Part shown: in pieces, positions 9,631 through 17,750 of the stretch
Layout: each line of letters opens with the position of its first letter
Numbering within the stretch: position 1 is the stretch's first letter
Assembly (NCBI GenBank): GCA_017656505.1
Contig: JACDNU010000006.1
Location: forward strand, 1-64,000
From: Archaeoglobus sp.
Lineage (GTDB): Archaea; Halobacteriota; Archaeoglobi; Archaeoglobales; Archaeoglobaceae
Reading direction: 5' to 3'
Length of the DNA: 64,000 bases
Notes under the pieces: model-generated
The model's input: only the letters and a program-made list of their open reading frames with translations
The model's database searches: none
What the model was told of the DNA's origin: nothing
Translations under genes and position numbers: made by a program

Positions 9631-10983
9631 ATGCAGTCTCCCGTGCATCCAATCGATTATCGCTACGGCACCCCAGAAATGAAAAGGATTTGGAGTGAGG
9701 AGAGCAAAATAAAGAGGATGATTAGGGTTGAAATCGCTCTTCTGAAAGCTTTATCCAAAGCAGGATATTTTGAAATGGATTTCAAGGAGATAAAGCGAAA
9801 AACTCTCAAAATTAAACCGGAAGACGTCAAGGCGATTGAGGATGTGATAAAACATGATATAATGGCCCTCGTTAAAGCCATTTCCAATCAGCTCAGCGAG
9901 GCAGAGGCGAGATGGGTTCATTTCGGGGCAACTTCAAACGACATAATCGACACTGCAACGGCAACACAGCTTAGAGATACTGTAAAAATATTTGAGCTAA
10001 AGCTGAGAAAGCTCGCACTTTTGCTTAGCGAAAGGGCCGATGAGTTCAAGGAGGTTGTTTGTTTAGGAAGAACCCATGGTCAAGCCGCATTGCCAACAAC
10101 CTATGGCTTCAGATTCGCCATATGGGCTGCCGAAATAACGAGACACTACTTGAGACTTCAGCAGCTCAAAGAAAGATTGCTTGTCGGCCAACTAAGTGGA
10201 GCTGTGGGGACACAGGCGGCCTTCGGCGATAAAGGTTTTGAGATTGAAGAAGAGGTTATGCGACTCCTAAATTTAAAGCCCGCCATAATCTCTTCCCAAA
10301 TACTACCCCGGGACATCTACTGCGAGTATGTTGAATTTCTGGCAAATCTCTCCGCCACCCTCGAGAAGATCGCCACAAACCTGAGAGTTCTTCAAAGGGC
10401 TGAAGTTGCAGAACTTTCTGAGAAATTCGAGAAAAAGCAGGTTGGAAGTTCAACGATGCCTCACAAGCGAAATCCAATCGACAGCGAGAACATCTGTGGA
10501 CTTGCAAGGATTGTCAGAGGATTTGTCGAACCGCAGCACCAGAGCTCGATTCTCTGGGAGGAGAGAGACTTGACAAATTCGTCGGCAGAGAGAATAACGC
10601 TCGTTGAATCAACCATCTTGGCAGATCACATTCTAACAAAAACAATAAAGGTGATCTCGAATCTCAGTCTTAATGAAGAGGCTATAAGAAGAAATCTCGA
10701 AGCCCAGAAGGGATTGAATCTGAGTGAGGCGGTGATGGTTGCTCTAACGCTTAAAGGTGTGAGCAGACAGGAGGCGCATGAGATTCTGAGAGAGGCGGCG
10801 ATGAAGGCTTACGAAAGCGGAGAAGAATTTCTTGCTGTGCTTAGAAAAGATGACAGAATAAGGAAGTATCTTTCAGAAGATGAATTAGAAAGCCTGCTAA
10901 AGCCTGAGAATTACCTCGGAACAGCTGTCAGAAGAGTAGAATCGGTAATCGAATGGATTAACTCTGTTTTCAAAAACTCATGA
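9631..10983 (+). CDS. purB: Adenylosuccinate lyase
   Basis: Cytoplasmic enzyme of purine synthesis that cleaves SAICAR to AICAR and adenylosuccinate to AMP, releasing fumarate. It has 450 residues, in line with the family. Fumarase/aspartase superfamily landmarks are clear: HFGATSNDIIDTA (first substrate loop), GRTHGQAALPTTYG with the catalytic-region histidine, and the signature loop GSSTMPHKRNPI (around residue 270) containing the catalytic serine. Start at the ATG directly after a TATA box at leaderless distance. Isolated from other pur genes here. Confidence 0.96.
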   Translation: MQSPVHPIDYRYGTPEMKRIWSEESKIKRMIRVEIALLKALSKAGYFEMDFKEIKRKTLKIKPEDVKAIEDVIKHDIMALVKAISNQLSEAEARWVHFGATSNDIIDTATATQLRDTVKIFELKLRKLALLLSERADEFKEVVCLGRTHGQAALPTTYGFRFAIWAAEITRHYLRLQQLKERLLVGQLSGAVGTQAAFGDKGFEIEEEVMRLLNLKPAIISSQILPRDIYCEYVEFLANLSATLEKIATNLRVLQRAEVAELSEKFEKKQVGSSTMPHKRNPIDSENICGLARIVRGFVEPQHQSSILWEERDLTNSSAERITLVESTILADHILTKTIKVISNLSLNEEAIRRNLEAQKGLNLSEAVMVALTLKGVSRQEAHEILREAAMKAYESGEEFLAVLRKDDRIRKYLSEDELESLLKPENYLGTAVRRVESVIEWINSVFKNS

Positions 10984-10995
10984 TGATAATTATCA
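10984..10995. promoter_or_regulatory. Perfect 12-base palindrome upstream of the small DUF5371-like gene
   Basis: TGATAATTATCA is a perfect palindrome directly after the purB stop and directly before the TATA-like TTTAAGTA at 11001-11008. A protein bound here would sit over the BRE position. Together with the inverted repeat at 11016-11033 it looks like an operator pair around one promoter. The regulator is unknown. Confidence 0.45.
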
Positions 10996-11015
10996 AAAGG
11001 TTTAAGTACTAGCAG

Positions 11016-11033
11016 CTATCATTATTATGATAG
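11016..11033. promoter_or_regulatory. Inverted repeat overlapping the ribosome binding site of the DUF5371-like gene
   Basis: CTATCAT-TATT-ATGATAG is a perfect inverted repeat with seven-base arms. Its end touches the GGTGAG ribosome site (11033-11038) and it covers the expected transcription start. It shares TGAT/ATCA half-sites with the palindrome at 10984. It could be a DNA operator, or fold in RNA as a weak A/U hairpin near the ribosome site. Confidence 0.45.
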
Positions 11034-11042
11034 GTGAGTTAA

Positions 11043-11234
11043 ATGGTAAAGATCGTACATGCTCAGACGGTATTGCCAGAAAGCGTTTTGGAGGAGCTTA
11101 AGAAGAAAACAGGGGAGGGAGCAACTAAAGATGCTATAGCAAAGGCTGTAGATCACTATTTAATGTGCCCCTACACACATGAAGAACCCCTTGAAAAGAG
11201 ATTGGAAGAAGTTTTGAAAAAGAAGAAAAAGTAG
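11043..11234 (+). CDS. Small DUF5371-like protein
   Basis: A 63-residue soluble protein beginning MVKIVHAQTVLPESVLEEL, with a helical middle (KKKTGEGATKDAIAKAVDHYL), a CPY motif and a lysine-rich tail. From memory it resembles the archaeal DUF5371 family; the KTGE-TKDAIAKAVDHY stretch also has the look of a ribbon-helix-helix protein's helical part (KEAI-type). If so, the two palindromes in its own promoter could be its binding sites. Function unknown. Clear ribosome site GGTGAG before the ATG. Confidence 0.75.
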   Translation: MVKIVHAQTVLPESVLEELKKKTGEGATKDAIAKAVDHYLMCPYTHEEPLEKRLEEVLKKKKK

Positions 11235-11268
11235 TTTTTACCTTTTCCAAAATCCAATTTTCCTCCCC

Positions 11269-12339
11269 TTAAAATCTCTCCGGGGAGAATTTATCGTAGG
11301 TCTTGCCTTTAAGGATTACCTCTGCAACAAGCTCCCCAGCAGCTGGCCCTATCGTCATCCCATATTTTCCTAAGCCGTTCGCCTGGATGAAGCCTTTCAC
11401 ATTTGTTTCGCCAATTACTGGCAATCCATCTTTTCCACTGTCATAAACCCCAGCCCACTGCCTGAGCACAGATAAACCTTTGAGGCTAGGTATCATCTCC
11501 ACAGCCCTCTTGGCATATTTTATCAGAAAGTCCAGTGAAGATGAGGTTTCTGGATTGCTTACCTCCTTACCCAGTATTCCTCCAACAACCTCACCCCTCG
11601 CAGACTGGCTGAGATAGACACCATTTGAAACATTAAGAATATAAGGGTCTATGAAGGGTTTTAAGCTTTCAAGAACGCAGATCTCCTCCTTGATGATCGT
11701 ATTGTTCAGCTCTACTCCAGCAAGCTTGCTGATCTCATTGCTCCATGCTCCAGCAGCGTTCACAACGAAATCTGCCTTGTAAAACTCTCCGTTTGCTTTC
11801 AGCCCCTTCACTTCTCCCCCTTCTACGACAACTTCACTAACTTGCGTCATCGGCTTAATTTCTACCCCCCTTTCCTTACAGCCCTTTTCGTAACCCCATA
11901 TCACAGGCCAAGGGAAGATGACTCCTCCCTCCCCAAAAAACCCTCCTTCAACAGATTTAGGATTAAAGCCTTGAACCATGTTCTTTATCTCGTAAGGATC
12001 CACTTCCCTAACCTTCACACCCATCGATTTCTGCAAATGATATTCTTTCTCAAGCTCATCCAGATCAGCGTCGTTTTTTGCGACTTTCAGATAGCCATCT
12101 TTCCTAAGAAGAAAGTTGAAGTTAACCTCACCCTGGACGCTGTCGTAGATTCGAATGCTTTTTTTGGCAAGTTCGATTAGCTCTTTACTTCCAAGCATCG
12201 GAGTTATTCCTCCCGAATTCCTGCCCGATGAGCCATAGAGAGGGTATCTTCTCTCGAAAACGATAACCTCCGCTGAATTAGCGAGGTTGTAGGCAGCTGA
12301 AAGACCAACAATTCCGCTGCCGATAATCGCGATCTTCAT
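11269..12339 (-). CDS. FAD-dependent amino-acid dehydrogenase, beta (catalytic) subunit, DAO family
   Basis: 356-residue member of the D-amino-acid oxidase/glycine oxidase superfamily. The dinucleotide motif GSGIVGLSAAYNLA is at residues 7-20, FERR marks the acidic strand end and GRNSGGITP lies on the FAD face; the C-terminal part has GLGKYGMTIGPAAGELVAE. In dye-linked L-proline dehydrogenase PDH1 of Thermococcales the homologous beta subunit carries the proline-oxidising site. Here it is the last of four overlapping genes in the order alpha, ferredoxin, small iron-sulfur, beta, the same composition as PDH1. The substrate may instead be sarcosine, hydroxyproline or another amine, so the family call is firm and the substrate open. 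Confidence 0.85.
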   Translation of the reverse strand: MKIAIIGSGIVGLSAAYNLANSAEVIVFERRYPLYGSSGRNSGGITPMLGSKELIELAKKSIRIYDSVQGEVNFNFLLRKDGYLKVAKNDADLDELEKEYHLQKSMGVKVREVDPYEIKNMVQGFNPKSVEGGFFGEGGVIFPWPVIWGYEKGCKERGVEIKPMTQVSEVVVEGGEVKGLKANGEFYKADFVVNAAGAWSNEISKLAGVELNNTIIKEEICVLESLKPFIDPYILNVSNGVYLSQSARGEVVGGILGKEVSNPETSSSLDFLIKYAKRAVEMIPSLKGLSVLRQWAGVYDSGKDGLPVIGETNVKGFIQANGLGKYGMTIGPAAGELVAEVILKGKTYDKFSPERF

Positions 12340-12611
12340 TCCTCCTCACCTTCCATCAGGATGTAGAGTGGTACGGGATTAACTGGAGGTCTTTGCGTAG
12401 TTATGCCGATTTCGTCCACCGATTTCCCAGTTTTTTGGGCAAGAATCCTGAGAATGTGCATCAAACAGCCCTTACCCTGGCAAAAACCAGTGGTTGCTCC
12501 AGTGTATCTTTTAAGGCTTTCTATATCGTCGTAGCCCTCTTCGATCGCATGAATGATTTCTTCCTCGGTGAGATCCTCACATCTGCAAACTATCTTTCTG
12601 TCCTTGACCAT
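12336..12611 (-). CDS. BFD-like [2Fe-2S] small subunit of the dehydrogenase complex
   Basis: Small iron-sulfur protein of the bacterioferritin-associated ferredoxin (BFD) type. The four ligands are visible as CRCED near the N-terminus and GFCQGKGC about 35 residues later, the CxC and CxxxxC spacing of BFD domains. It probably passes electrons between the flavin subunits. I choose the ATG at 12611, which has GGTGAT five bases upstream; longer in-frame starts reach 12635 and would overlap the preceding gene by 11 bases. Its stop overlaps the beta-subunit start by four bases. Confidence 0.82.
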   Translation of the reverse strand: MVKDRKIVCRCEDLTEEEIIHAIEEGYDDIESLKRYTGATTGFCQGKGCLMHILRILAQKTGKSVDEIGITTQRPPVNPVPLYILMEGEEE

Positions 12612-12624
12612 TTCCATCACCCTT

Positions 12625-13107
12625 TCATCCTTCAATAATCCTTATCGCCCTGACATCGAAAATTAGCTCGGGATCCATCTCAACTCTTACTAGAGAAGTG
12701 TGATCGTTTTTCTCCGGCGGAAGAACCCATGTAACCTTTCCCTTTCCAACTTCCTCACCCTTTCTGTTAAGCAGAACTACCTCCTGACCTTTTTTAGGCC
12801 AAGGTAGGAATTCGTATGCGAGAGTTACATAGCCCTTACCATCCTTGATTCTGAGGATGAAAATAGCCAAACCTGGGCAAACCCTTATACACTGCATACA
12901 GCCATTGCACTTCTCATAGTCAACCTCCGGCGGAGCGTTTATGTTCTCCATCTTTATTGCATCGTACTTGCAGGATTCAATACATGGAGAGCAGGGGATT
13001 TCCTGCGGGCATTCGATGTATGCAACGTTCCTCTCTTCCAGCCTTTCCCTCGATGGTTTTGGTGGCAGTTCATCTTCCTCCAGATAACCTCTAACCAAGT
13101 AGCTCAT
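12625..13107 (-). CDS. 4Fe-4S ferredoxin subunit of the dehydrogenase complex
   Basis: 160-residue iron-sulfur protein. It has a CPQEIPCSPCIESCKYDAI cluster and a second CNGCMQCIRVCPG cluster, so it should hold two [4Fe-4S] centres, followed by a C-terminal beta domain. Its size (about 18 kDa) and place between the alpha and small subunits match the ferredoxin-like subunit of archaeal PDH1 complexes. The ATG overlaps the alpha-subunit stop by four bases, which indicates translational coupling. Confidence 0.85.
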   Translation of the reverse strand: MSYLVRGYLEEDELPPKPSRERLEERNVAYIECPQEIPCSPCIESCKYDAIKMENINAPPEVDYEKCNGCMQCIRVCPGLAIFILRIKDGKGYVTLAYEFLPWPKKGQEVVLLNRKGEEVGKGKVTWVLPPEKNDHTSLVRVEMDPELIFDVRAIRIIEG

Positions 13108-14675
13108 GCTCCCCCCTCCTCCATTGTAACTTTCTGCAATCCCGCTACTATCCTCGCACCGAAAGGTCCTTCCCTGAATTCCTTAAGATCTCTAACGACT
13201 TCCTCCCTGATTTTCAAAGCCTCATCTCCTCCATAGCCAATCTTTATCGCCGCATCTATGCCAGCAATCCTCCCCTCCATCATAGCAGCCGTTGCCTCCT
13301 CAATTCCCGCAACATCTCCTGCCACGTAAACCCCTTCAACTGTCGTTTCTCCATATTTGTTCCTCACCGGAACGAGACCACCAAGCTCGGGAACGAATTT
13401 CATTTCGCATCCAGCCTGATAAAGAAGCTCGTGAGTTGGAGAAAGACCTATTGCGATGCATATAAAGTCGCATTCTATTCTTTTTTCGCTTCCTTTAACG
13501 GGGCACCAGTTTTCATCCAGCTTTACAATCTCAGCAGCCTCAACCTTTTTCTTTCCAATCGCCCTCTGGATCGTGTAAGAGGTGTAAATTGGGACTCCAA
13601 GTCTCCTCACCTTAGCTGCATGAACAAAGTAGCCACCAATCCTAGGCATAGCCTCAACAATAGCAGCCACCTTAACTCCAGCTTGCATGAGCTGGTAGGT
13701 TAAGATTAAACCAACATTGCCCGATCCAACGATAAGACCCTTGTTGCCAGGCTTTATCCCATAGACATTCATCAAGGTTTGCACACCGCCAGCTCCGTAA
13801 ACTCCCGGCAGATCATTGTTCTCGAAAATAAGGGTTCTCTCATATGCTCCGGTTGCAACAACAATTTTCTTTGGTTTTATCCTTAAAAGCTTCTTTTCCT
13901 TCTCAACCGCCCCTACTATCCCATCGTAGATACCAAAAACCTTCGTTTCAAACCTGACGTCGATGTTTTTCAGTTCTTTTATCTCATCTGCCAGAATTGT
14001 TGCGATTCTTATACCCCTCGTTCCAGCCCTGTGCCTTCCGCTTCCAAAGAATCTGTGGGTCTGCTTAACCAGCTGTCCACCCAAAAAGGGATTTTCGTCC
14101 ATCAGGATTACCCTTGCTCCAGCTTTAGCTGCAAAAATAGCTGCACTCATGCCCGCTGGTCCACCACCAACCACAGCCAGATCCGTTTCAATTTCCTCAA
14201 AGCTTGCCTCTCCTTCAAAGACTTTTTTCGGCGGATTTCCTGTGCCTGCAAATCCCCTTACTCTTTTTGTAATGAACTCCCTAAGAATTCTCGGCCTGTT
14301 AAACTTCTTGTAGTGCGATCCATGTGGATAGAATCTGTCGATTATCGAATCAAGGACGCCAAGCAAGTCGTTGTCAGCATTCGGGAAGGAGTTCTGGGTT
14401 CGAACTTGCATACCATCCTTAACATAAACCTTGCAAACCCTTATGTTCGGAATTCCATCGACCTCCATCAAACATGAGGAGCACTTACCTATGGCACAGA
14501 AAAATCCTCTCGGTCTATGAAATCTGAAGGATCTACTGAAAGTCCTGACGCCGGCAGCATACAGAGCAGATGCTACTGTTTCTCCTTCGTAAGCCTTTAT
14601 AGGCTTCCCGTTGAAATATATCGTTACCTCTTTTCCCCTCTTGAACTCCACAATAGGATGATCTTCCAACCTCAT
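13104..14675 (-). CDS. Alpha subunit: [2Fe-2S] domain fused to FAD/NAD(P) oxidoreductase
   Basis: About 523 residues. The first 100 residues form a plant-type [2Fe-2S] domain (Fer2_4) with CAIGKCSSC and a later cysteine in RVCKVYV. The rest is a pyridine nucleotide-disulfide oxidoreductase fold: GGGPAGMSAAIFAAKAGA binds FAD, GSGNVGLILTYQLMQAG binds NAD(P), and GVYVAGDVAGIEEA is the second FAD motif. Relatives are sarcosine oxidase alpha, HcnA/HcnB and PDH1 alpha. It likely accepts electrons from the beta subunit, with NAD or quinone/ferredoxin as possible acceptor. The ATG at 14675 follows AGGTG; a GTG at 14684 would coincide with that ribosome site. First gene of the four-gene operon. Confidence 0.85.
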   Translation of the reverse strand: MRLEDHPIVEFKRGKEVTIYFNGKPIKAYEGETVASALYAAGVRTFSRSFRFHRPRGFFCAIGKCSSCLMEVDGIPNIRVCKVYVKDGMQVRTQNSFPNADNDLLGVLDSIIDRFYPHGSHYKKFNRPRILREFITKRVRGFAGTGNPPKKVFEGEASFEEIETDLAVVGGGPAGMSAAIFAAKAGARVILMDENPFLGGQLVKQTHRFFGSGRHRAGTRGIRIATILADEIKELKNIDVRFETKVFGIYDGIVGAVEKEKKLLRIKPKKIVVATGAYERTLIFENNDLPGVYGAGGVQTLMNVYGIKPGNKGLIVGSGNVGLILTYQLMQAGVKVAAIVEAMPRIGGYFVHAAKVRRLGVPIYTSYTIQRAIGKKKVEAAEIVKLDENWCPVKGSEKRIECDFICIAIGLSPTHELLYQAGCEMKFVPELGGLVPVRNKYGETTVEGVYVAGDVAGIEEATAAMMEGRIAGIDAAIKIGYGGDEALKIREEVVRDLKEFREGPFGARIVAGLQKVTMEEGGA

Positions 14676-14848
14676 GATCCACACCTTTTATTCTGATTTT
14701 TATGGGTTGCTCCTAAATGATTATACTGTATAACAGAGTTGGGATGGCTGGGAAATGTATTTAACCTTTGCCTTTTTTTATCTTTATTAAAATTTTAATA
14801 CCCCATCTAAATCCAATTATTTTTAATTACATTATTTGTTTCAATTAC

Positions 14849-14892
14849 AGTTAATAATAATTTAACTATGTTACATTCGCAACATTTATATA
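14849..14892 (+). promoter_or_regulatory. Promoter and candidate operator of the homocysteine gene cluster
   Basis: TTTATATA at 14885-14892 is a strong TATA box about 25 bases before the GTG at 14914. Upstream, AGTTAA and TTAACT at 14849-14867 form an inverted repeat with a seven-base spacer, ending 17 bases before the TATA box, where an archaeal activator or repressor could bind. The surrounding spacer (14676-14913) is very A/T-rich and also serves the divergent dehydrogenase operon; I see nothing else in it. Confidence 0.5.
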
Positions 14893-14913
14893 TTGGGAAG
14901 GGATGCTGCAATC

Positions 14914-16398
14914 GTGAAGCGAAAAACGATTGATGGGATTAACGAGAGGATTAAAGAGGGTTCTGCCGTTGTTGTCACTGCAGAGGAGATGAAAGAGATA
15001 GTAGAGGAGAAAGGAGCGGAAAAAGCAGCGGAAGAGGTTGATGTTGTCACTACTGGCACATTTGGTGCTATGTGCTCTTCGGGTGTTTTCTTCAATTTCG
15101 GCCATTCGGACCCTCCAATAAGGATGCAAAGGGTATGGCTCAATGATGTGGAGGCTTACACTGGCATCGCTGCCGTTGATGCGTTTCTGGGTGTTACTCA
15201 GCTTTCCAAAAGCGTCGAAGAGTATGGTGGCGCCCATGTCATCGAAGAGTTCGTGAAAGGCAGGGAGGTTGAGTTGAGAGCTGAAAGCGATGGTACAGAC
15301 TGCTATCCCAGAAAAGAGATCGCTACGGAGATAACTCTAGAAGATGTTAACCAAGCCGAGATGCTTAATCCTAGAAATGCTTATCAGAGATACAAAGCAG
15401 CTACGAACTCATCAAATAAGGTTCTGAAAACTTACATGGGGACTCTGCTTCCAAATTTCGGAAATGTTACCTTTGCAGGAACAGGGGAGATTTCCCCACT
15501 CAACAACGACCCAGAATACAGAACAATAGGTTTAGGTACGAGGATATTCCTTTGCGGAGCAGAAGGATACATAATCGGAGCTGGAACGCAGCATTCTCCA
15601 CCTTTCGGTACGTTGATGGTTAAAGGGAATCTGAAGGAGATGAGTCCCGATTACATGAGGGCATGCGTCTTCCCGGGCTATGGAGTTTCGATGTTCATAG
15701 GGATAGGCATCCCGATTCCCATCCTAGATGCAGAAATGGCCAAATTTACAGCTGTGAAAGATAGAGAGATCGAAACAGAAATTCTCGACTATGGAGTGCC
15801 GAGAAGAGATAGACCAGTTGTGAGAAAGGTGAATTATGAAGAGCTGAAAAGCGGTAAAGTTGAAATAAACGGAGAGGAAGTCAGGGTTTCACCCCTCTCA
15901 AGCTATTTTGTGGCAAGGAAGATAATGGAAGAACTCAAGCGGAGAATTGAGAATGGAGAATTCTTCCTTTCAAAACCAATCGAGCGGATTCCAGTAAGGA
16001 GCGATTTCAAGCCAATGAGGCAAAAAGAGATTGTCGTTGTCAAAAACGTGATGTCTGAAGCGATCAGAATTAGCCCGGAAACCAGCGTTATGGATGCGTC
16101 GAGGATAATAATAGACAAGAGTGTTAACCATCTGCCCGTTGTAGATTCCGAGGGAAAGCTCAGGGGAATAGTAACCTCGTGGGACATAGCGAAAGCCGTT
16201 GCGATGGGGAGAATGGGGAAGGTTGAAGAGATCATGACGACTAAAGTTGTGACCGTGCATCCTGAAGATCCGGTTGAATTTGCAGCTGAGAAGCTAAGAA
16301 GATATGACATCTCCGCCTTACCCGTGATAGATGCAAAAAGAAGAGTTCTTGGCTTGATTACTAGTGAGGATCTCAGTAGATTGATTGTTAAGAGGTGA
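14914..16398 (+). CDS. DUF39 homocysteine biosynthesis protein with C-terminal CBS pair
   Basis: Large subunit type (COG1900, DUF39) of the system shown genetically in Methanosarcina acetivorans to make homocysteine from aspartate semialdehyde and sulfide. The N-terminal DUF39 domain covers about residues 1-375, with VVVTAEEM, FGAMCSSGVFFNFGHSDPP and GGAHVIEEFV; two CBS motifs follow (VMSEAIRISPETSVMDASRI and IMTTKVVTVHPEDPVEFAAE). The CBS pair of the homologue MJ0100 binds S-adenosylmethionine or methylthioadenosine, so feedback sensing is a reasonable inference. The GTG at 14914 gives the family's usual N-terminus and lies at leaderless distance from the TATA box; a TTG at 14893 would fall within one or two bases of that box. 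Its two partner genes follow directly. Confidence 0.92.
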   Translation: MKRKTIDGINERIKEGSAVVVTAEEMKEIVEEKGAEKAAEEVDVVTTGTFGAMCSSGVFFNFGHSDPPIRMQRVWLNDVEAYTGIAAVDAFLGVTQLSKSVEEYGGAHVIEEFVKGREVELRAESDGTDCYPRKEIATEITLEDVNQAEMLNPRNAYQRYKAATNSSNKVLKTYMGTLLPNFGNVTFAGTGEISPLNNDPEYRTIGLGTRIFLCGAEGYIIGAGTQHSPPFGTLMVKGNLKEMSPDYMRACVFPGYGVSMFIGIGIPIPILDAEMAKFTAVKDREIETEILDYGVPRRDRPVVRKVNYEELKSGKVEINGEEVRVSPLSSYFVARKIMEELKRRIENGEFFLSKPIERIPVRSDFKPMRQKEIVVVKNVMSEAIRISPETSVMDASRIIIDKSVNHLPVVDSEGKLRGIVTSWDIAKAVAMGRMGKVEEIMTTKVVTVHPEDPVEFAAEKLRRYDISALPVIDAKRRVLGLITSEDLSRLIVKR

Positions 16399-16402
16399 TC
16401 AA

Positions 16403-16789
16403 ATGCTTCTATACCTTCATTTTGATTCAAAAACTGTTAAAGAACCTGTAATATCCCTAACAACTCTCGAGAAAAAAACCCTGATAAACATAATCCGTGG
16501 AAGCGTTGGGGCGAGAGAAGGGGAGCTATTTGTCGAGATAGAAGATTCTAGGGCATCTGAGATAATAGAATTCATAAGGTCGAAAGGCGTTGAGGTTACG
16601 GAAATAAGGGAGAAAATAGCGAAGAGCGAGGACTGTATTCATTGCGGAGCGTGTATCAGCATATGCCCAGTTGAGGTTTTCAGTCTTAACGACGATTTCA
16701 GAGTTGAGGCAGAGGTTGAGAAATGCATCAGATGCGGAATCTGCATATACGTTTGCCCAGTAAAGGCTCTCGAACTTCCAAGCATTTAA
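16403..16789 (+). CDS. NIL domain ferredoxin of homocysteine synthesis
   Basis: 128-residue protein: an N-terminal NIL domain (about residues 1-75), the small ACT-like fold also found in methionine importers, followed by two [4Fe-4S] motifs, CIHCGACISICP and CIRCGICIYVCP. The homologue in Methanosarcina (partner of the DUF39 protein) is required for sulfide-dependent homocysteine formation and may deliver electrons or sulfur. The ATG follows GGTGATC and lies four bases after the DUF39 stop, so the two are co-translated. Confidence 0.92.
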   Translation: MLLYLHFDSKTVKEPVISLTTLEKKTLINIIRGSVGAREGELFVEIEDSRASEIIEFIRSKGVEVTEIREKIAKSEDCIHCGACISICPVEVFSLNDDFRVEAEVEKCIRCGICIYVCPVKALELPSI

Positions 16790-16801
16790 TCTTTTTATTT
16801 T

Positions 16802-17521
16802 ATGAGATACCAGAGATATAGATTCAAACACAAGGAGACGATCGTAACGATTTTGGCAGAGAACGATACGCAATATGAGCTTGCCGTAGAAGCTATTTTA
16901 CGGGCGAGAAGGTTTATTGAAGAGAGGATAAAGAAGGATCCCTACTTTCTGATAACGTACGAACCTTACGAATTCCAAGTGGAGTTGGATGAAGTAACAT
17001 CGAGAATGATTAGAGCATCAAAAATAGCTAAAGTCGGGCCGATGGCAGCCGTTGCTGGAACGATTTCTGCTTTTGCAGTGGAAAACATGATAAAGGCTGG
17101 AGATTTTGCCTTGGTTGATAATGGAGGCGATATAGCGATGCATTCGTGCGACATTACAATAGGGATCTACATGCCAAGAAATCTGAACCTAGGTTTTCGG
17201 ATTAAAACTGATGGTTTTTACTCAGTCTGCACTTCCAGCGGTACGGTTGGACACTCCGTAAGCTTGGGTTTTGCTGATGCAGTTACAGTATTCGCCAAAG
17301 ATGCATCCATAGCCGACTGTTTTGCTACAAGAATAGGAAACGAGATAAAGGAGAATTTTGGAAAGGAAGAAATCGAGAAAACTCTCGAAATGATTTGGAA
17401 AGAGGCTAAAAATTACGTAGATGGAATCCTTGTCGTAAAAGAAGAGATTATCGGTAAAATCGGGAATGTTCCGAAGCTGAGGAAGGTGAAAATAGAACCA
17501 GATCTAATTACGAGGGGTTGA
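16802..17521 (+). CDS. UPF0280 (COG2122, ApbE-like) homocysteine biosynthesis protein
   Basis: 239-residue protein of the UPF0280 family, distant kin of the ApbE flavin transferase fold; GPMAAVAGTISAFAVE and DNGGDIA are its conserved segments. In Methanosarcina a COG2122 protein is the third component needed for homocysteine formation, but encoded away from the other two; here it is adjacent. The gene starts 12 bases after the ferredoxin stop, with only a T-rich TTTTTATTTT before the ATG, so it may be both co-transcribed and separately promoted. Confidence 0.9.
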   Translation: MRYQRYRFKHKETIVTILAENDTQYELAVEAILRARRFIEERIKKDPYFLITYEPYEFQVELDEVTSRMIRASKIAKVGPMAAVAGTISAFAVENMIKAGDFALVDNGGDIAMHSCDITIGIYMPRNLNLGFRIKTDGFYSVCTSSGTVGHSVSLGFADAVTVFAKDASIADCFATRIGNEIKENFGKEEIEKTLEMIWKEAKNYVDGILVVKEEIIGKIGNVPKLRKVKIEPDLITRG

Positions 17522-17534
17522 AGCAATTATCGAG

Positions 17535-17750
17535 CTAGATAACCGCCTTCTTTCTGAACTTATGACCGCATACAGGGCAAGAATAGCTACCCATGGTCGG
17601 ATTAAACTGCCACCACCACTCCTCCTGGGCAAAGCTGCAGTTTGGACACCTTATAACCACTTTTAACCCCTCAGTTGTTTTCTTGATATAATCATAAAAA
17701 TGTTCATATAAGGTTTTTGGTTTTCGTAATGATCTACCGGTGGGCAGCAC
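17535..17750 (-). CDS. Small zinc-ribbon protein
   Basis: A 71-residue protein with one zinc ribbon: CPNC then CPVC separated by 20-odd residues, with WWWQFNP between them. The basic N-terminus (RSLRKPK) could contact nucleic acid. I do not recognise a named family. The GTG start lies inside the end of pyrD, overlapping by 17 bases, so the two are probably on one message. No in-frame ATG exists downstream. Confidence 0.7.
   Translation of the reverse strand: MLPTGRSLRKPKTLYEHFYDYIKKTTEGLKVVIRCPNCSFAQEEWWWQFNPTMGSYSCPVCGHKFRKKAVI

Noticed and set aside
11016-11033. Inverted repeat as an integration attachment site
   Set aside because: It lies in a promoter, has no second copy in the window and no recombinase gene nearby; an operator is more plausible.
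13963-14477. Two long plus-strand frames within the dehydrogenase alpha gene
   Set aside because: Shadows of the flavoprotein gene; amino-acid composition is unnatural and they overlap each other in two frames.
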